Counted from the stretch's first letter, positions 14,623-23,372 are shown. The stretch: DNA of 64,000 nucleotides from Candidatus Acidiferrum typicum (GCA_002478115.1 DLMH01000158.1:28929-92928), one strand, 5' to 3'. Numbers and translations are program-made. Notes: a model not told the origin generated them from the sequence alone.

Positions 14623-16821
14623 TTATCGGCCGCGGAAATGAACGGTGACAGCGACGTGGACCGGAGTGGCTTTGCCGTTCAACTGCGCCGGCTCGTATTT
14701 CCATTGCTTGACGGCGTTCAGAGCCGCCTGATGGAGCAAAGCGGGGCCTGAGATGATTTTGACGGAGCTGACATTGCCGGTTACGTCGATGAGGGCGTCG
14801 ATGTTGACGTCACCCGAGACGTTCTCGGCTCTGGCGGTTGCCGGATAGATGGGAGGAACCGATTTGAGCAAGCGGGCTTGCTTGAGGTCTCCGCCGACGG
14901 GAAGAGGAGCGGTGGGTTCCTTGGGACGGCCAGCGGCCAGACCGGCGATGGGATCCGCAATGGAAGATTGATTGGCGTCAATGGAGGGCTCGGATTCGTT
15001 GCCCGTCTGAGAATCACCGGCACGATTGACAACGGGAGTGGCGAGGTGGACTTCGCCGACAGCAGGCTTTTTGGGTTCCTCAACGGGAGGAGTATTGCGG
15101 GCAGTCGTTATGGGATTCTTGGCGGCGGGCGAAGCGGCCAGCACGGCGGTTGTAGCGGCGTTCGCAGGAGACTCGCTGTGAATTACAGGTGAGCTTGTGG
15201 GTGCGGGAGCCGCCTTGGTTAGGCTAACAGTGGGAGCCGCGGGTTGCGACGCATAAGTGGACACGGCCGCGGGAAAGAAATTTGCGGCTTGCGCGGGCGC
15301 TGGCTTTGAAGCGAGCAGGCTCGAGATCAGATTGCCCGGCTGGCGCATGTACCACACAACACCGGCAGCAAGAAGAAGCGTGGCGGCAATGGCGATCAAG
15401 AGGCCCTTCTTTGAGCGGGAGGCAACGGCTGGCGTGGGGGTGCTGGATTCGCCGAGTAACTGTCCCCCGAAGGTGGCGGAATGCGGGCGGCGGTGGAACT
15501 CGGTGACGCCATCCGCAGGAGATTCCTCAGAAGCAGAGAGCGAAGCCGGAAGAGTATCGGAAAGTGCGGGAAGCTCGGGGACAGCGAGGGGTTCGGCGGT
15601 GGTGGATTCCGATTCACGCGCCAGAGGAACGAGCCAGGCAGGAACCTTGACCTGTTCGGCAGCAAGCGAGGGAGGCACGAAATTGCGAACTGGGGCAGCC
15701 GGCTTGATCTCGGCAGGTGCAGCAGGCTTCAGGCCTGCTTGTGCGAATTGCAGGAGCTTATCGGCAACTTCCGGCATAGGAGATTCTGTTTTCGCAATAC
15801 CTGCAGGAACCGGGGAAGACGGCGGCTTTACGGGAGTCTCCGTGAAGAGAAGAGAGCTGAGCTGCTCCTGAAGGCGCGCGGTTTGCAGCTTGAGCTGCTC
15901 GGTGGAGGGTTCGGCGGGTGCTGGAGCGGCTTCGATTTTGGGAGATTCGGTGGGTGCGGGCTTGGCTTCGGAAACGGCCGGAGATTCGAAGAGCGAAGAG
16001 ATGGCCGCCGCGAAATCTGGCGACGGGAGGGAAAGAGGTACACGCTTAGTGGCGACGGGTACCGGTCTTGCGGCTACCGGTAGCGGAGGCGGAGGAATAA
16101 CAGGGGCGACGGTGACAGCTTGCTCGGCCACGGGGGCTATGACAGGGGGAGCAGGAGGCGGCGCGACAATGTTCACGGGCGCGGGAGAAATCAGGGACGC
16201 GGGTTTTGGAGCCGGAGGAGGTGGAAGCTCAACAGCGGACTTCACGGGGGCAGGAATCGCAGGCACGGAGGAAACTGGCGCCGCAGGCTTTGCGGCAACC
16301 GGAGGAGCGGCCGGAGGAGGTGGAACGGCCTTGGGTGGAACAGGGACGGCGGGAACAGCCGCGCGCGGCGCGGGGTGCGCGCTTACAGGAGCGGGTGCGG
16401 CGGAAACGGGGCGATCGGAGGGAAAACGCATGCCCCAGAAACCGACGGCAGGCTCGGTGAATTCGAGTTCCACGTATCCTGTGACGCTGCGATAATTTTT
16501 CGATTTAATGACCTGGCAGACGACTTCCTTTTTGGTTTTTTCGTTGGTGAGGAAAACGAGCTGGCCGGGCGCGAGGGAAGAAGCGAGGCGGATGACGGCG
16601 CCGTGGCTGAAGACCAGGACGGTCTTGGTATTTTCGGAAAAAGGCTCGCGCTTGTCCGAGCCTTCAACGGTGCGGGCGCCGTTCACGGTAACCGGGATTT
16701 CCAGAGCGACAGGCTGAGGGCGGGCGGGGGATTCGTCTCTGGCTTTCGAGACGGTGGTGGCCGGAGCAGCAGAGGTGGGCGTCGCAACCGCAGTTTCCGA
16801 ATCTTTCACAATGGGTAGCAT
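14623..16821 (-). CDS. PilZ-like domain / TonB C-terminal domain fusion protein
   Basis: About 732 residues from the ATG at 16821 (an alternative start lies at 16878; neither has a strong ribosome binding site). Order: residues about 50-135, a PilZ-like beta-barrel region (KTVLVFSHGAVIRLAS, GQLVFLTNEKTKKEVVCQV, GYVELEFTEPAVGFWG); about 140-465, a very long Pro/Ala-rich linker; about 470-493, one membrane helix preceded by SRSKKG; about 500-635, a second linker; about 640-732, a TonB C-terminal domain (SVPPIYPATARAENVSGDVN...VKQWKYEPAQLNGK). So the PilZ-like part should be cytoplasmic and the TonB domain periplasmic, suggesting a cytoplasmic signal linked to outer-membrane energy transduction. 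Divergent from the tryptophanase gene. Confidence 0.8.
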   Translation of the reverse strand: MLPIVKDSETAVATPTSAAPATTVSKARDESPARPQPVALEIPVTVNGARTVEGSDKREPFSENTKTVLVFSHGAVIRLASSLAPGQLVFLTNEKTKKEVVCQVIKSKNYRSVTGYVELEFTEPAVGFWGMRFPSDRPVSAAPAPVSAHPAPRAAVPAVPVPPKAVPPPPAAPPVAAKPAAPVSSVPAIPAPVKSAVELPPPPAPKPASLISPAPVNIVAPPPAPPVIAPVAEQAVTVAPVIPPPPLPVAARPVPVATKRVPLSLPSPDFAAAISSLFESPAVSEAKPAPTESPKIEAAPAPAEPSTEQLKLQTARLQEQLSSLLFTETPVKPPSSPVPAGIAKTESPMPEVADKLLQFAQAGLKPAAPAEIKPAAPVRNFVPPSLAAEQVKVPAWLVPLARESESTTAEPLAVPELPALSDTLPASLSASEESPADGVTEFHRRPHSATFGGQLLGESSTPTPAVASRSKKGLLIAIAATLLLAAGVVWYMRQPGNLISSLLASKPAPAQAANFFPAAVSTYASQPAAPTVSLTKAAPAPTSSPVIHSESPANAATTAVLAASPAAKNPITTARNTPPVEEPKKPAVGEVHLATPVVNRAGDSQTGNESEPSIDANQSSIADPIAGLAAGRPKEPTAPLPVGGDLKQARLLKSVPPIYPATARAENVSGDVNIDALIDVTGNVSSVKIISGPALLHQAALNAVKQWKYEPAQLNGKATPVHVAVTVHFRGR

Positions 16822-16921
16822 AGCGCGCTCGCTCAAAAAGGAATTTGGAATGGCAGCCCTGCGAAGACAGAGCTCCACTGATCTACTTCTTTATGGTGGG
16901 GTGGGTGGGGATGGGGGCCTA

Positions 16922-16937
16922 TAGTACTTGGGTACTA
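16922..16937. promoter_or_regulatory. palindrome TAGTAC-N4-GTACTA, possible operator
   Basis: Perfect six-base arms around TTGG in the 266-bp divergent region between the PilZ/TonB gene and tryptophanase. Such symmetry suits a dimeric regulator, but no second copy or known consensus was recognised, so the call is weak. Confidence 0.3.
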
Positions 16938-17087
16938 CGATGGAAACAGAGAGGCGTGAAAGTGTGGCGGAGGGCCGCAGAGAAGTCCGGAGAGCCGCCT
17001 GGGGACTCGGCGAGGGTGGGAAAATCGCCCTCACGGAAGCGATTGCGGATTCTGTGGTAGTGTCACGAAGAGGAGCCCATTCCCGTC

Positions 17088-18446
17088 ATGGCGATCCGCA
17101 CCATCATTGAACCATTCCGTATCAAGAGCGTTGAACCCATCCGCAGGACATCGCGGGAAGAGCGGCAAAAACTGATCGAAGCCGCGGGCTACAATCTTTT
17201 TCTCGTCGCGTCGGAAGCGATCCTGATAGACCTGCTGACGGATTCGGGCACGTCGGCAATGTCCACGGAGCAGTGGGCGGCGATGATGCGCGGGGACGAA
17301 TCGTACGCGGGGTCGCCGAGCTTCACGAGGTTTCGTGAATCGGTGCAGGCGATATTCGGATTTCGGCACGTGATTCCGACGCACCAGGGGCGCGCGGCGG
17401 AACGCATCCTGTTCAACGTGATGTGCAAGAAGGGCGACATCGTGCCGAACAACACGCACTTCGACACGACGCGCGCCAACTGCGAATTTGTAGGTGCTAC
17501 GGCGCTGGATATACCCATCCTCGAGGCGAAGCAGCCGAGCCACCTGCACCCGTTCAAGGGGAACATGGACGTGGCGCGGCTTGCCGAGGTGATCGCGCGG
17601 GAAGGGGCGAAGAAAATTCCGCTGGTGATGCTGACGATCACGAACAATTCCGGCGGGGGCCAGCCGGTTTCCATGGCCAATATCCGGGAAGTGAAGCAGG
17701 TCTGCCGGAAGCATGGCATCCCGCTGTACATTGACGCGTGCCGGTTCGCGGAAAACGCGTACTTCATCAAGCTTCGCGAAGAGGGGTATGCCGACAAAAC
17801 GCCGCGCAACATCGCGCGGGAGATGTTCGCCCATGCCGATGGGTGCACGATGTCCGCGAAGAAAGATGGCCTGGCGAATATTGGAGGCTTTCTTTGCACC
17901 AACGAGGACACCCTGGCGCAGCAAGAAAAGGATTTGCTGATTTTGACCGAAGGATTTCCGACGTACGGCGGGCTTGCAGGGCGCGACCTGGAAGCCATCG
18001 CCGTGGGCTTGAATGAGGCGCTGGAGGAAGAGTATTTGAAGTACCGCATCGCCTCGACGGCGTTTTTGGGCAACCACATCGCCAGCGAAGGCGTGCCGAT
18101 TGTGCAGCCTCCGGGCGGACACGCAATTTATTTGGATGCGCGGGCGTTTCTGCCGCACATTCCCACGGCGCAATTTCCCGGCGTGGCGCTGGCGGTGGAG
18201 CTTTATCTCGAGGGAGGGATCCGGTCCGTTGAAATTGGTTCGCTGATGTTCGGGGAGCACGCGCAGATGGACCTGGTGCGGCTGGCCATTCCGCGGCGAG
18301 TGTACACGCAGAGCCACATCGAGTACGTCGTGGAAGTGATCCTGGACGTGTGGCGGCGGCGCGAAAAGATTCCGGGGTACGAGCTGGTGCATCAGGCGCC
18401 TTTCTTGCGGCACTTCACGGCGAAGCTGAAGCCGCTTGCGCGGTAA
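17088..18446 (+). CDS. tnaA: tryptophanase (tryptophan indole-lyase)
   Basis: 452 residues, fold-type I PLP beta-eliminating lyase. PLP site: MSAKKDG with the internal-aldimine lysine at 259, and YIDACRF with Asp216 and Arg219. Tyrosine phenol-lyase and tryptophanase differ at three known positions, and all three here are of the tryptophanase type: Asp126 in THFDTT (Thr in phenol-lyase), Ile383 in RSVEIGS (Arg in phenol-lyase), His442 in LRHFTAKL (Phe in phenol-lyase). Predicted reaction: tryptophan to indole, pyruvate and ammonia. No tryptophan permease is adjacent. GAGGAG lies about 12 bases upstream. A Trp-rich open frame ends 27 bp upstream. Confidence 0.88.
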   Translation: MAIRTIIEPFRIKSVEPIRRTSREERQKLIEAAGYNLFLVASEAILIDLLTDSGTSAMSTEQWAAMMRGDESYAGSPSFTRFRESVQAIFGFRHVIPTHQGRAAERILFNVMCKKGDIVPNNTHFDTTRANCEFVGATALDIPILEAKQPSHLHPFKGNMDVARLAEVIAREGAKKIPLVMLTITNNSGGGQPVSMANIREVKQVCRKHGIPLYIDACRFAENAYFIKLREEGYADKTPRNIAREMFAHADGCTMSAKKDGLANIGGFLCTNEDTLAQQEKDLLILTEGFPTYGGLAGRDLEAIAVGLNEALEEEYLKYRIASTAFLGNHIASEGVPIVQPPGGHAIYLDARAFLPHIPTAQFPGVALAVELYLEGGIRSVEIGSLMFGEHAQMDLVRLAIPRRVYTQSHIEYVVEVILDVWRRREKIPGYELVHQAPFLRHFTAKLKPLAR

Positions 18447-18504
18447 GGTTGCACCCGCAAATTGAGGGATTCCATTGCAAAAGCAAATTGGCCGCAATAC
18501 GCGA

Positions 18505-19608
18505 ATGAAAATACTCTTCGTAGCGGTTGTATGGCTGTTGGTTGTTTGCGCTTGTGAACGAGCCCACAGCCAATCTCCAGCGCAGGCTGAAGGAGGCGCG
18601 CAACAATTCGCCACGCTTGGGGAATTCAAACTGCAAGGCGGGGCGGTAGTGCATGATTTCCGCCTTGGATACCGCACGCTGGGCAAATTGAATGTGGAGA
18701 AATCGAATGCGGTGCTTTGGCCGACCTGGCTGGGTGGAAGAACCGAGGACCTGCTGGAGTTCATTGGGCCGGGGAAAGTCGTGGATAGCAGCAAGTACTT
18801 TGTCATTCTGGTGGATGCGATCAGCGATGGGGTTTCCACGTCGCCCTCCAACAGTGAGGCGCGACTGCGGATGAAGTTTCCAAAATTCACGATTCGCGAC
18901 ATGGTGGAATCCGAGCACCGACTCGCGACCGAAGTGCTGCGGCTGACGCATCTTCACGCCGTCATGGGGCTTTCGATGGGCGGCATGCAAACCTTTGAAT
19001 GGGCTGTGGCGTATCCGGATTTCATGGACGTAACGATTCCCATGGAGGGCTCGCCGCAATCCACTTCGTATGACAAGCTGCTGTGGACCTCGGAGATCGA
19101 TGCGATCGAGATGGATCCGGCGTGGAATACCGGAAATCCCACGGGGCCGCTGACTCGCGGGATCGCGCTTGAGGAGGAAATCGATTCCATGAACGTCACT
19201 TCGCCCGCGTATCGTGTGACACATACGAAGACCGAAAGCTTTGAGAATTTCCTCGGAGAGATGCGGAAGAACAGCAGGAGCAATGCAGGCGCGGTGAGCG
19301 ATCAAGTCCGCCAGAGAGAGGCCATCATGGCGCTGGATATTCCTCGGGAATTCGGCGTGACTCTTGAGCAGGCCGCGAAGAAGATTCGGTCCCGGATGCT
19401 AGTAATCGTTTCCCTTGAAGATCACATGGTGAACCCGAGTCCTGCAGTAGAGTTTGCGAGTGCAATCGATGCGCCGGTCGTGAGTCTGGACTCGCTCTGC
19501 GGCCACCTGAGCCTTTCGTGCATCTCGGTGGGTCCTATCGTGGCGCAATTTCTTGCCGACCCAGCTTCCGTGCGAAGCCAGACTCTCAAGGATCCATCGA
19601 GCCGGTAG
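18505..19608 (+). CDS. secreted alpha/beta hydrolase, homoserine O-acetyltransferase-like
   Basis: 367 residues from the ATG at 18505; a TTG at 18475 behind GAGGGA is an alternative that would add ten residues before the signal peptide. An N-terminal hydrophobic segment (LFVAVVWLLVVCAC) predicts export. The rest follows the MetX-like alpha/beta-hydrolase fold: nucleophile elbow GLSMGGMQ, acid in SLEDHMVN, histidine in LCGHLSL. True MetX proteins are cytoplasmic, so an exported version is unlikely to serve methionine synthesis; a periplasmic esterase or acyltransferase is likelier. It follows tnaA by 58 bp on the same strand and may be co-transcribed. Confidence 0.75.
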   Translation: MKILFVAVVWLLVVCACERAHSQSPAQAEGGAQQFATLGEFKLQGGAVVHDFRLGYRTLGKLNVEKSNAVLWPTWLGGRTEDLLEFIGPGKVVDSSKYFVILVDAISDGVSTSPSNSEARLRMKFPKFTIRDMVESEHRLATEVLRLTHLHAVMGLSMGGMQTFEWAVAYPDFMDVTIPMEGSPQSTSYDKLLWTSEIDAIEMDPAWNTGNPTGPLTRGIALEEEIDSMNVTSPAYRVTHTKTESFENFLGEMRKNSRSNAGAVSDQVRQREAIMALDIPREFGVTLEQAAKKIRSRMLVIVSLEDHMVNPSPAVEFASAIDAPVVSLDSLCGHLSLSCISVGPIVAQFLADPASVRSQTLKDPSSR

Positions 19609-19631
19609 CGTGAGGCGTGATCAGCGCCAGC

Positions 19632-20021
19632 TCATTGGATGCGTTCTCGGGTGAAGCGATCGCGGCCAGCCCAGTAGGGGCACTTCGGGCAGGATTTTCC
19701 TTCGGGGTAGTCAATGCCTTCTTCGTGAGGGCATCCGATGAGGCCGTCGGTGACAATCACGGAAATGACCGCGTGCTCCTTCAGAAAGGCGAAGACCTTT
19801 TCGCCAACAGTGGGGTTATGGCGTACATCGACATCCTCCGAGAACCATCGCTCGAGTGGGTCAGGGTCGCTGCCTTCGTCGCGCACGATGGCGACGACGA
19901 TCTTGCTGGCGAAATCGGCGGTAGGACCGTAGAGGGCAATGGTGGCAACTGGATAGCCGCGAAATCCCTTTTGGGCATTACTGTCCAACCACGTTGCAGA
20001 GGAACTCTTTTTCCTGCCCAT
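19632..20021 (-). CDS. hypothetical protein with C-terminal cysteine cluster
   Basis: 129 residues from the ATG at 20021, which follows GGGAGAG; the in-frame start at 20063 is less supported. No family recognised. Residues 20-100 look like a mixed alpha/beta domain (GYPVATIALYGPTADFASKI, FAFLKEHAVISVIVTDGLIG); the end carries CPHEEG and CPKCPYW, a CX(n)CXXC pattern that could bind a metal. It is convergent with the preceding hydrolase (23-bp gap) and divergent from the next gene. Confidence 0.6.
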   Translation of the reverse strand: MGRKKSSSATWLDSNAQKGFRGYPVATIALYGPTADFASKIVVAIVRDEGSDPDPLERWFSEDVDVRHNPTVGEKVFAFLKEHAVISVIVTDGLIGCPHEEGIDYPEGKSCPKCPYWAGRDRFTRERIQ

Positions 20022-20167
20022 ACTCGCTCTCCCTTCCCACATGCTTCCGTCAAGGATGTTCATTGCTAGCGCGGCTTGCCGCGCTGGTCACGCGACGGAG
20101 AAATTCACTCTGGCGAATGACTAACAGGATACCATTGCTGTAGCACACCGAATATGAGGCGCGACAA

Positions 20168-20734
20168 ATGAAAAACAGCTTGATTGGTGCATGCTTCGTT
20201 TTCGTGGCAGTCCAGTTTTGCGCCGCGGGGAGAGTTGCTGGTTCAGTCGGGGCGAGCTTCGATCCTCCGCGGCAAAGTACTGTCGCTCATCCCAAAGAAA
20301 CCCCAGCGGATCCGCTGAAAGCGGTCACAAAGAGCTTTCCAGGGAGCATCACACTCAAAGCAAAACAGCGGGTGCTGGAATTTTGTCCGGACAACACGTG
20401 CGATGGGTTTGTGGCGTCGCAGAATGTCTCTTTTTCCACGCTCAAAGACTTCGCTTATCTATATATCTACTTTTTTTCGGGCTACGTTGAACTTCCGGAA
20501 TGGCGCGACCGTGCCGAAGTCAAAGATGTCACGGAACATGTGCTCGCAAAACCCGGATATCGCAAATGCAAAAACGCGGACAGTCGTGAAGCGGCACGCT
20601 GCGTGCTGTTGGGTCTGAGTCAGAATGAGGCAATCAGACTCATTTTCGTTCGTTACGATGAAGGAACACGCAATTTCGTGAGGGAGGACACCATCAAACA
20701 ACTCTCGGAGAAAAAGGTACAGACGAAACAGTGA
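20168..20734 (+). CDS. hypothetical secreted protein
   Basis: 188 residues with a signal peptide (about 1-20, MKNSLIGACFVFVAVQFCAA). Mature part has four cysteines (CPDNTC about 78-83, CKN about 138, CVLL about 148), perhaps two disulfides, and a C-terminal Lys/Gln-rich tail. No family recognised. It is 63 bp upstream of the B3/B4 gene and on the same strand, but a different compositional style gives no reason to link their functions. Confidence 0.6.
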   Translation: MKNSLIGACFVFVAVQFCAAGRVAGSVGASFDPPRQSTVAHPKETPADPLKAVTKSFPGSITLKAKQRVLEFCPDNTCDGFVASQNVSFSTLKDFAYLYIYFFSGYVELPEWRDRAEVKDVTEHVLAKPGYRKCKNADSREAARCVLLGLSQNEAIRLIFVRYDEGTRNFVREDTIKQLSEKKVQTKQ

Positions 20735-20797
20735 GAAGAGCGGCTGGATTCCTCTTCTCTGTGCGCTGGGGACGGGTCGGAGGTATTCTGGAGCGGC

Positions 20798-21460
20798 ATG
20801 ATTACTGTGACCATTGATACGGCACTGAAGGCGAAGTGCCCACGGGTGGCGCTCGGCTGCGTCATGGGCAATGTAGAGGTGGTGGAAACGCCGGCGGCGC
20901 TGCTTGCGGAGATGAAAGCGTGCGAGACGAAAATTCTTGGGCTGCCGGAGCCGCGGGTTGTGCTGGAGGGACCGCAAATTTTGGCGACGCGCGCCGGATA
21001 TAAGGCGCTGGGCAAGGATCCGGCGCGCTACCGTGGCTCAGCCGAAGCGCTGCTGCGGCGCATCCTGAGCGGGAAGAGTTTTCCGCAGATTGGCGCGGTT
21101 GTGGACGTCATCAATTTGGTTTCGGTGGAAAGCCGATTGCCCATCGGGCTCTACGATCTGGCCAACTTACAGGGCGATATCGTGTTTCGCGCAGGCCGCG
21201 CCGGGGAAACCTACAAAGGGATCGGGAAGTACGACCTGAATCTGGAAGGGCTGCCGGTGTTTTGCGACGCGCTGGGGCCGCACGGAAGTCCTACGAGCGA
21301 TTCCGAGCGCACCATGGTGACGCCAGCGACGAAACGCATTGCCGCGATTCTGGTGGGATTTGGAGGCAGCGAAGGGCTGGAGCGCTGGTGCCAGCGAATG
21401 ACCACGCTGCTGCAGCAATACGCGCAAGGCCACGCCATTGAGTCAAAGGTCGTTTCGTGA
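20798..21460 (+). CDS. B3/B4 (tRNA-binding) domain protein
   Basis: 220 residues matching the free-standing B3/B4 domain of phenylalanyl-tRNA synthetase beta: RVALGCVMGNVEV, the RYRGSAEALLRRILSGK stretch, VVDVINLVSVESRLPIGLYDL, and the strand GDIVFRAGRAGETYKGIG. In the synthetase this domain takes part in editing of mischarged tRNA; stand-alone proteins may edit tRNA or bind aminoacyl compounds, but their role is not settled. First gene of a five-gene operon; its stop overlaps the GTG start of the next gene by four bases. Confidence 0.85.
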   Translation: MITVTIDTALKAKCPRVALGCVMGNVEVVETPAALLAEMKACETKILGLPEPRVVLEGPQILATRAGYKALGKDPARYRGSAEALLRRILSGKSFPQIGAVVDVINLVSVESRLPIGLYDLANLQGDIVFRAGRAGETYKGIGKYDLNLEGLPVFCDALGPHGSPTSDSERTMVTPATKRIAAILVGFGGSEGLERWCQRMTTLLQQYAQGHAIESKVVS

Positions 21461-22068
21461 TCGTGGCCGCTGCTTCGCGGCTGAATCCTCCGCGCCCTCT
21501 CTGGGAGCGGCGAATGCTTGGCCGCCCAGGCCTGGCCGCGGCGTTTTTGTGGGGATTGGCGGAAGCGACTTTTTTCTTTATTATCCCGGACGTTTTTCTC
21601 TCGTTCGTCGCGGTGCTCGACTGGCGTTCGACGTGGAAGCATATCGTTGCCGCGCTTGCGGGAGCTCTCCTCGGGGGAGCGCTGCTATTCCACTGGGCGC
21701 AGGCAGATCCCAAAGCGGCACACGCTGCGGTTGCACGCGTTCCATTCATTACTCCAGAAATGTTCGCCAAAGTGAATTCTGGCTTCGGCAAGATGGGCTT
21801 GCGGGCCGTGCTGGCTGGTTCTGTTTCCGGTATACCTTACAAACTCTACGCGGTCGAAGCACCGAGGGTTTCGACGCAGTTTGCCTTTCTGCTGGCCACC
21901 CCGGCGGCGCGCGCGGTGCGATTCACCCTGGTGTGGATGATTTTCGGGGCCGCGGCCGGCTGGCTGCGGAGAAGATACGCGCTTGCAACACGAAAGCTCG
22001 CATATATTCACGCCGTGCTCTGGATTGTCTCTTACGCATTTTATTGGGGACGCATCGTTTACCGCTGA
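21457..22068 (+). CDS. DedA/YqaA-like (VTT) membrane protein
   Basis: 203 residues, GTG start overlapping the previous stop (GTGA). Membrane segments around AAAFLWGLAEATFFFIIPDV, HIVAALAGALLGGALLF, the re-entrant-like GSVSGIPYKLYAVEA, and two C-terminal helices (FTLVWMIFGAAAGWL, HAVLWIVSYAFYW). The GxxPYKxYA signature and the acidic residue in the first helix fit DedA/VTT-type proteins, several of which are lipid scramblases or transporters. Sitting directly in front of phospholipid synthesis genes supports a lipid-handling role, which is inference. Confidence 0.7.
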   Translation: MIVAAASRLNPPRPLWERRMLGRPGLAAAFLWGLAEATFFFIIPDVFLSFVAVLDWRSTWKHIVAALAGALLGGALLFHWAQADPKAAHAAVARVPFITPEMFAKVNSGFGKMGLRAVLAGSVSGIPYKLYAVEAPRVSTQFAFLLATPAARAVRFTLVWMIFGAAAGWLRRRYALATRKLAYIHAVLWIVSYAFYWGRIVYR

Positions 22069-22098
22069 AGCCTTGCGGGTAGGATGAGGTTAACCGCC

Positions 22099-22713
22099 AT
22101 GCCCAGCATCTATGGCCTGAAACCGAAATTTCAGGGGTTCCTGCGGCCCGTCACCAACGCGTTGGCCCACGCAGGCATGACCGCCAATCAGGTCACAGTC
22201 AGCGCGATGCTGCTTTCCTTCGCGACGGGCTTTGCGGTTCTCCATTTTCATAGCATGCGCGTCTTGTTATTGCTGCCGGCCACGCTCTTTCTGCGCATGG
22301 CGTTGAACGCGATCGACGGGATGTTGGCGCGCGAACACAATCAGAAAAGCGCCTTGGGCGCGATTCTGAATGAGCTGGGCGATGTTTTTTCCGATGCAGC
22401 GCTTTACCTGCCGCTGGCCACTTTTCTTCCGTTCGATGCCGCGCTGATGGTGCTGATCGTTCTGCTCGCCGTGGTCAGCGAGATGACGGGAGTGGTGGCG
22501 GTGCAGATTGGGGCTTCGCGGCGGTACGACGGGCCGATGGGGAAAAGCGACCGCGCGTTTGTTTTTGGGACACTGGGATTGCTTCTGGGGTTGCAATTGC
22601 CTATCTTTCGAGTAGTCATCCCCGTCCAGTGGATTGTGCTCGTGCTCCTGCTCGTGACGATCGTGAACCGAGCGCGTGGTGCGCTGCGGGAAATTCGAGG
22701 TTGCACCTCCTGA
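22099..22713 (+). CDS. ynbA: CDP-alcohol phosphatidyltransferase, YnbA-like
   Basis: About 204 residues from the ATG at 22099 (GGATGAGG upstream; an in-frame ATG at 22084 is possible). The start LKPKFQGFLRPV and the segment RMALNAIDGMLARE, GAILNELGDVFSDAALYLP match my memory of E. coli YnbA strikingly. The CDP-alcohol phosphotransferase motif DxxDGxxAR...GxxxDxxxD is altered: first and third Asp are Asn (NAIDG, GAILN). Five or six membrane helices. The family transfers phosphatidyl from a CDP-lipid to an alcohol; the acceptor for YnbA is not known to me. YnbB-like CDP-lipid synthase is two genes downstream. Confidence 0.85.
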   Translation: MPSIYGLKPKFQGFLRPVTNALAHAGMTANQVTVSAMLLSFATGFAVLHFHSMRVLLLLPATLFLRMALNAIDGMLAREHNQKSALGAILNELGDVFSDAALYLPLATFLPFDAALMVLIVLLAVVSEMTGVVAVQIGASRRYDGPMGKSDRAFVFGTLGLLLGLQLPIFRVVIPVQWIVLVLLLVTIVNRARGALREIRGCTS

Positions 22714-23372
22714 TGAACGATCGCATTCATCCGTTCGCGAATCTTCTGGCGGCGGTTGCCCGCGGAGTTACTGGGGTGCAGGTGCAGTGGGCGGGCTGCG
22801 AACCCGACGAAAAACAGCGCATCTACTTCGCAAACCACACCAGTCATCTGGATTTTGTGGTGTTGTGGTCGGGGCTGCCTCCGGATTTGCGGGCACATAC
22901 GCGACCCGTGGCCGCGCAGGACTATTGGGAAAGCTCGGCGCTGCGACGTTACGTGGTGATGAATGTGTTCAACGCCGTGCTGGTGCAGCGTGGCGTGATG
23001 GCGCAGGCCAAAAGCCCCGAAGAGGCGCGCTATGCCGGACGAGCACTGATCGAGCAAATGGCCGCGGCGCTGGGCGACCAATACTCGCTGATTCTTTTTC
23101 CCGAGGGCACGCGGGGCAACGGCGAAAAGGTCGGATCGTTCCGAGCGGGGTTGTATCACCTGGCGTTGCGCCGGCCGGATGTGGAACTCGTTCCGGCGTA
23201 TCTTGAAAATATGAACCGTATTTTGCCGAAAGGAGAAGTTTTGCCCGTGCCCATGCTAAGCCTTTTGACCTTCGGCAAGCCGCTGCAAGTGGAGCCAGGA
23301 GAAGAAAAAGAAATGTTTCTGGAGCGCGCGCGCGAAGCCGTCAGCAGCCTGCGGCGGATTGGATCGGCGTGA
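22713..23372 (+). CDS. 1-acylglycerol-3-phosphate acyltransferase-like (PlsC family)
   Basis: 219 residues from the ATG at 22713, overlapping the ynbA stop by one base (TGATG). LPLAT signature: NHTSHLD (catalytic HX4D) near residue 45 and FPEGTRGNGE near 130. No obvious membrane anchor beyond weak hydrophobic patches. The family acylates lysophosphatidate to phosphatidate, the substrate for CDP-lipid synthesis by the next gene product, so the three consecutive genes could make phosphatidate, CDP-diacylglycerol and a phosphatidyl-alcohol in one cassette. Confidence 0.85.
   Translation: MNDRIHPFANLLAAVARGVTGVQVQWAGCEPDEKQRIYFANHTSHLDFVVLWSGLPPDLRAHTRPVAAQDYWESSALRRYVVMNVFNAVLVQRGVMAQAKSPEEARYAGRALIEQMAAALGDQYSLILFPEGTRGNGEKVGSFRAGLYHLALRRPDVELVPAYLENMNRILPKGEVLPVPMLSLLTFGKPLQVEPGEEKEMFLERAREAVSSLRRIGSA

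Noticed and set aside
17031..18902. 623-residue antisense frame over tryptophanase
   Set aside because: Arg/His-rich shadow of the tnaA coding frame; no family features.
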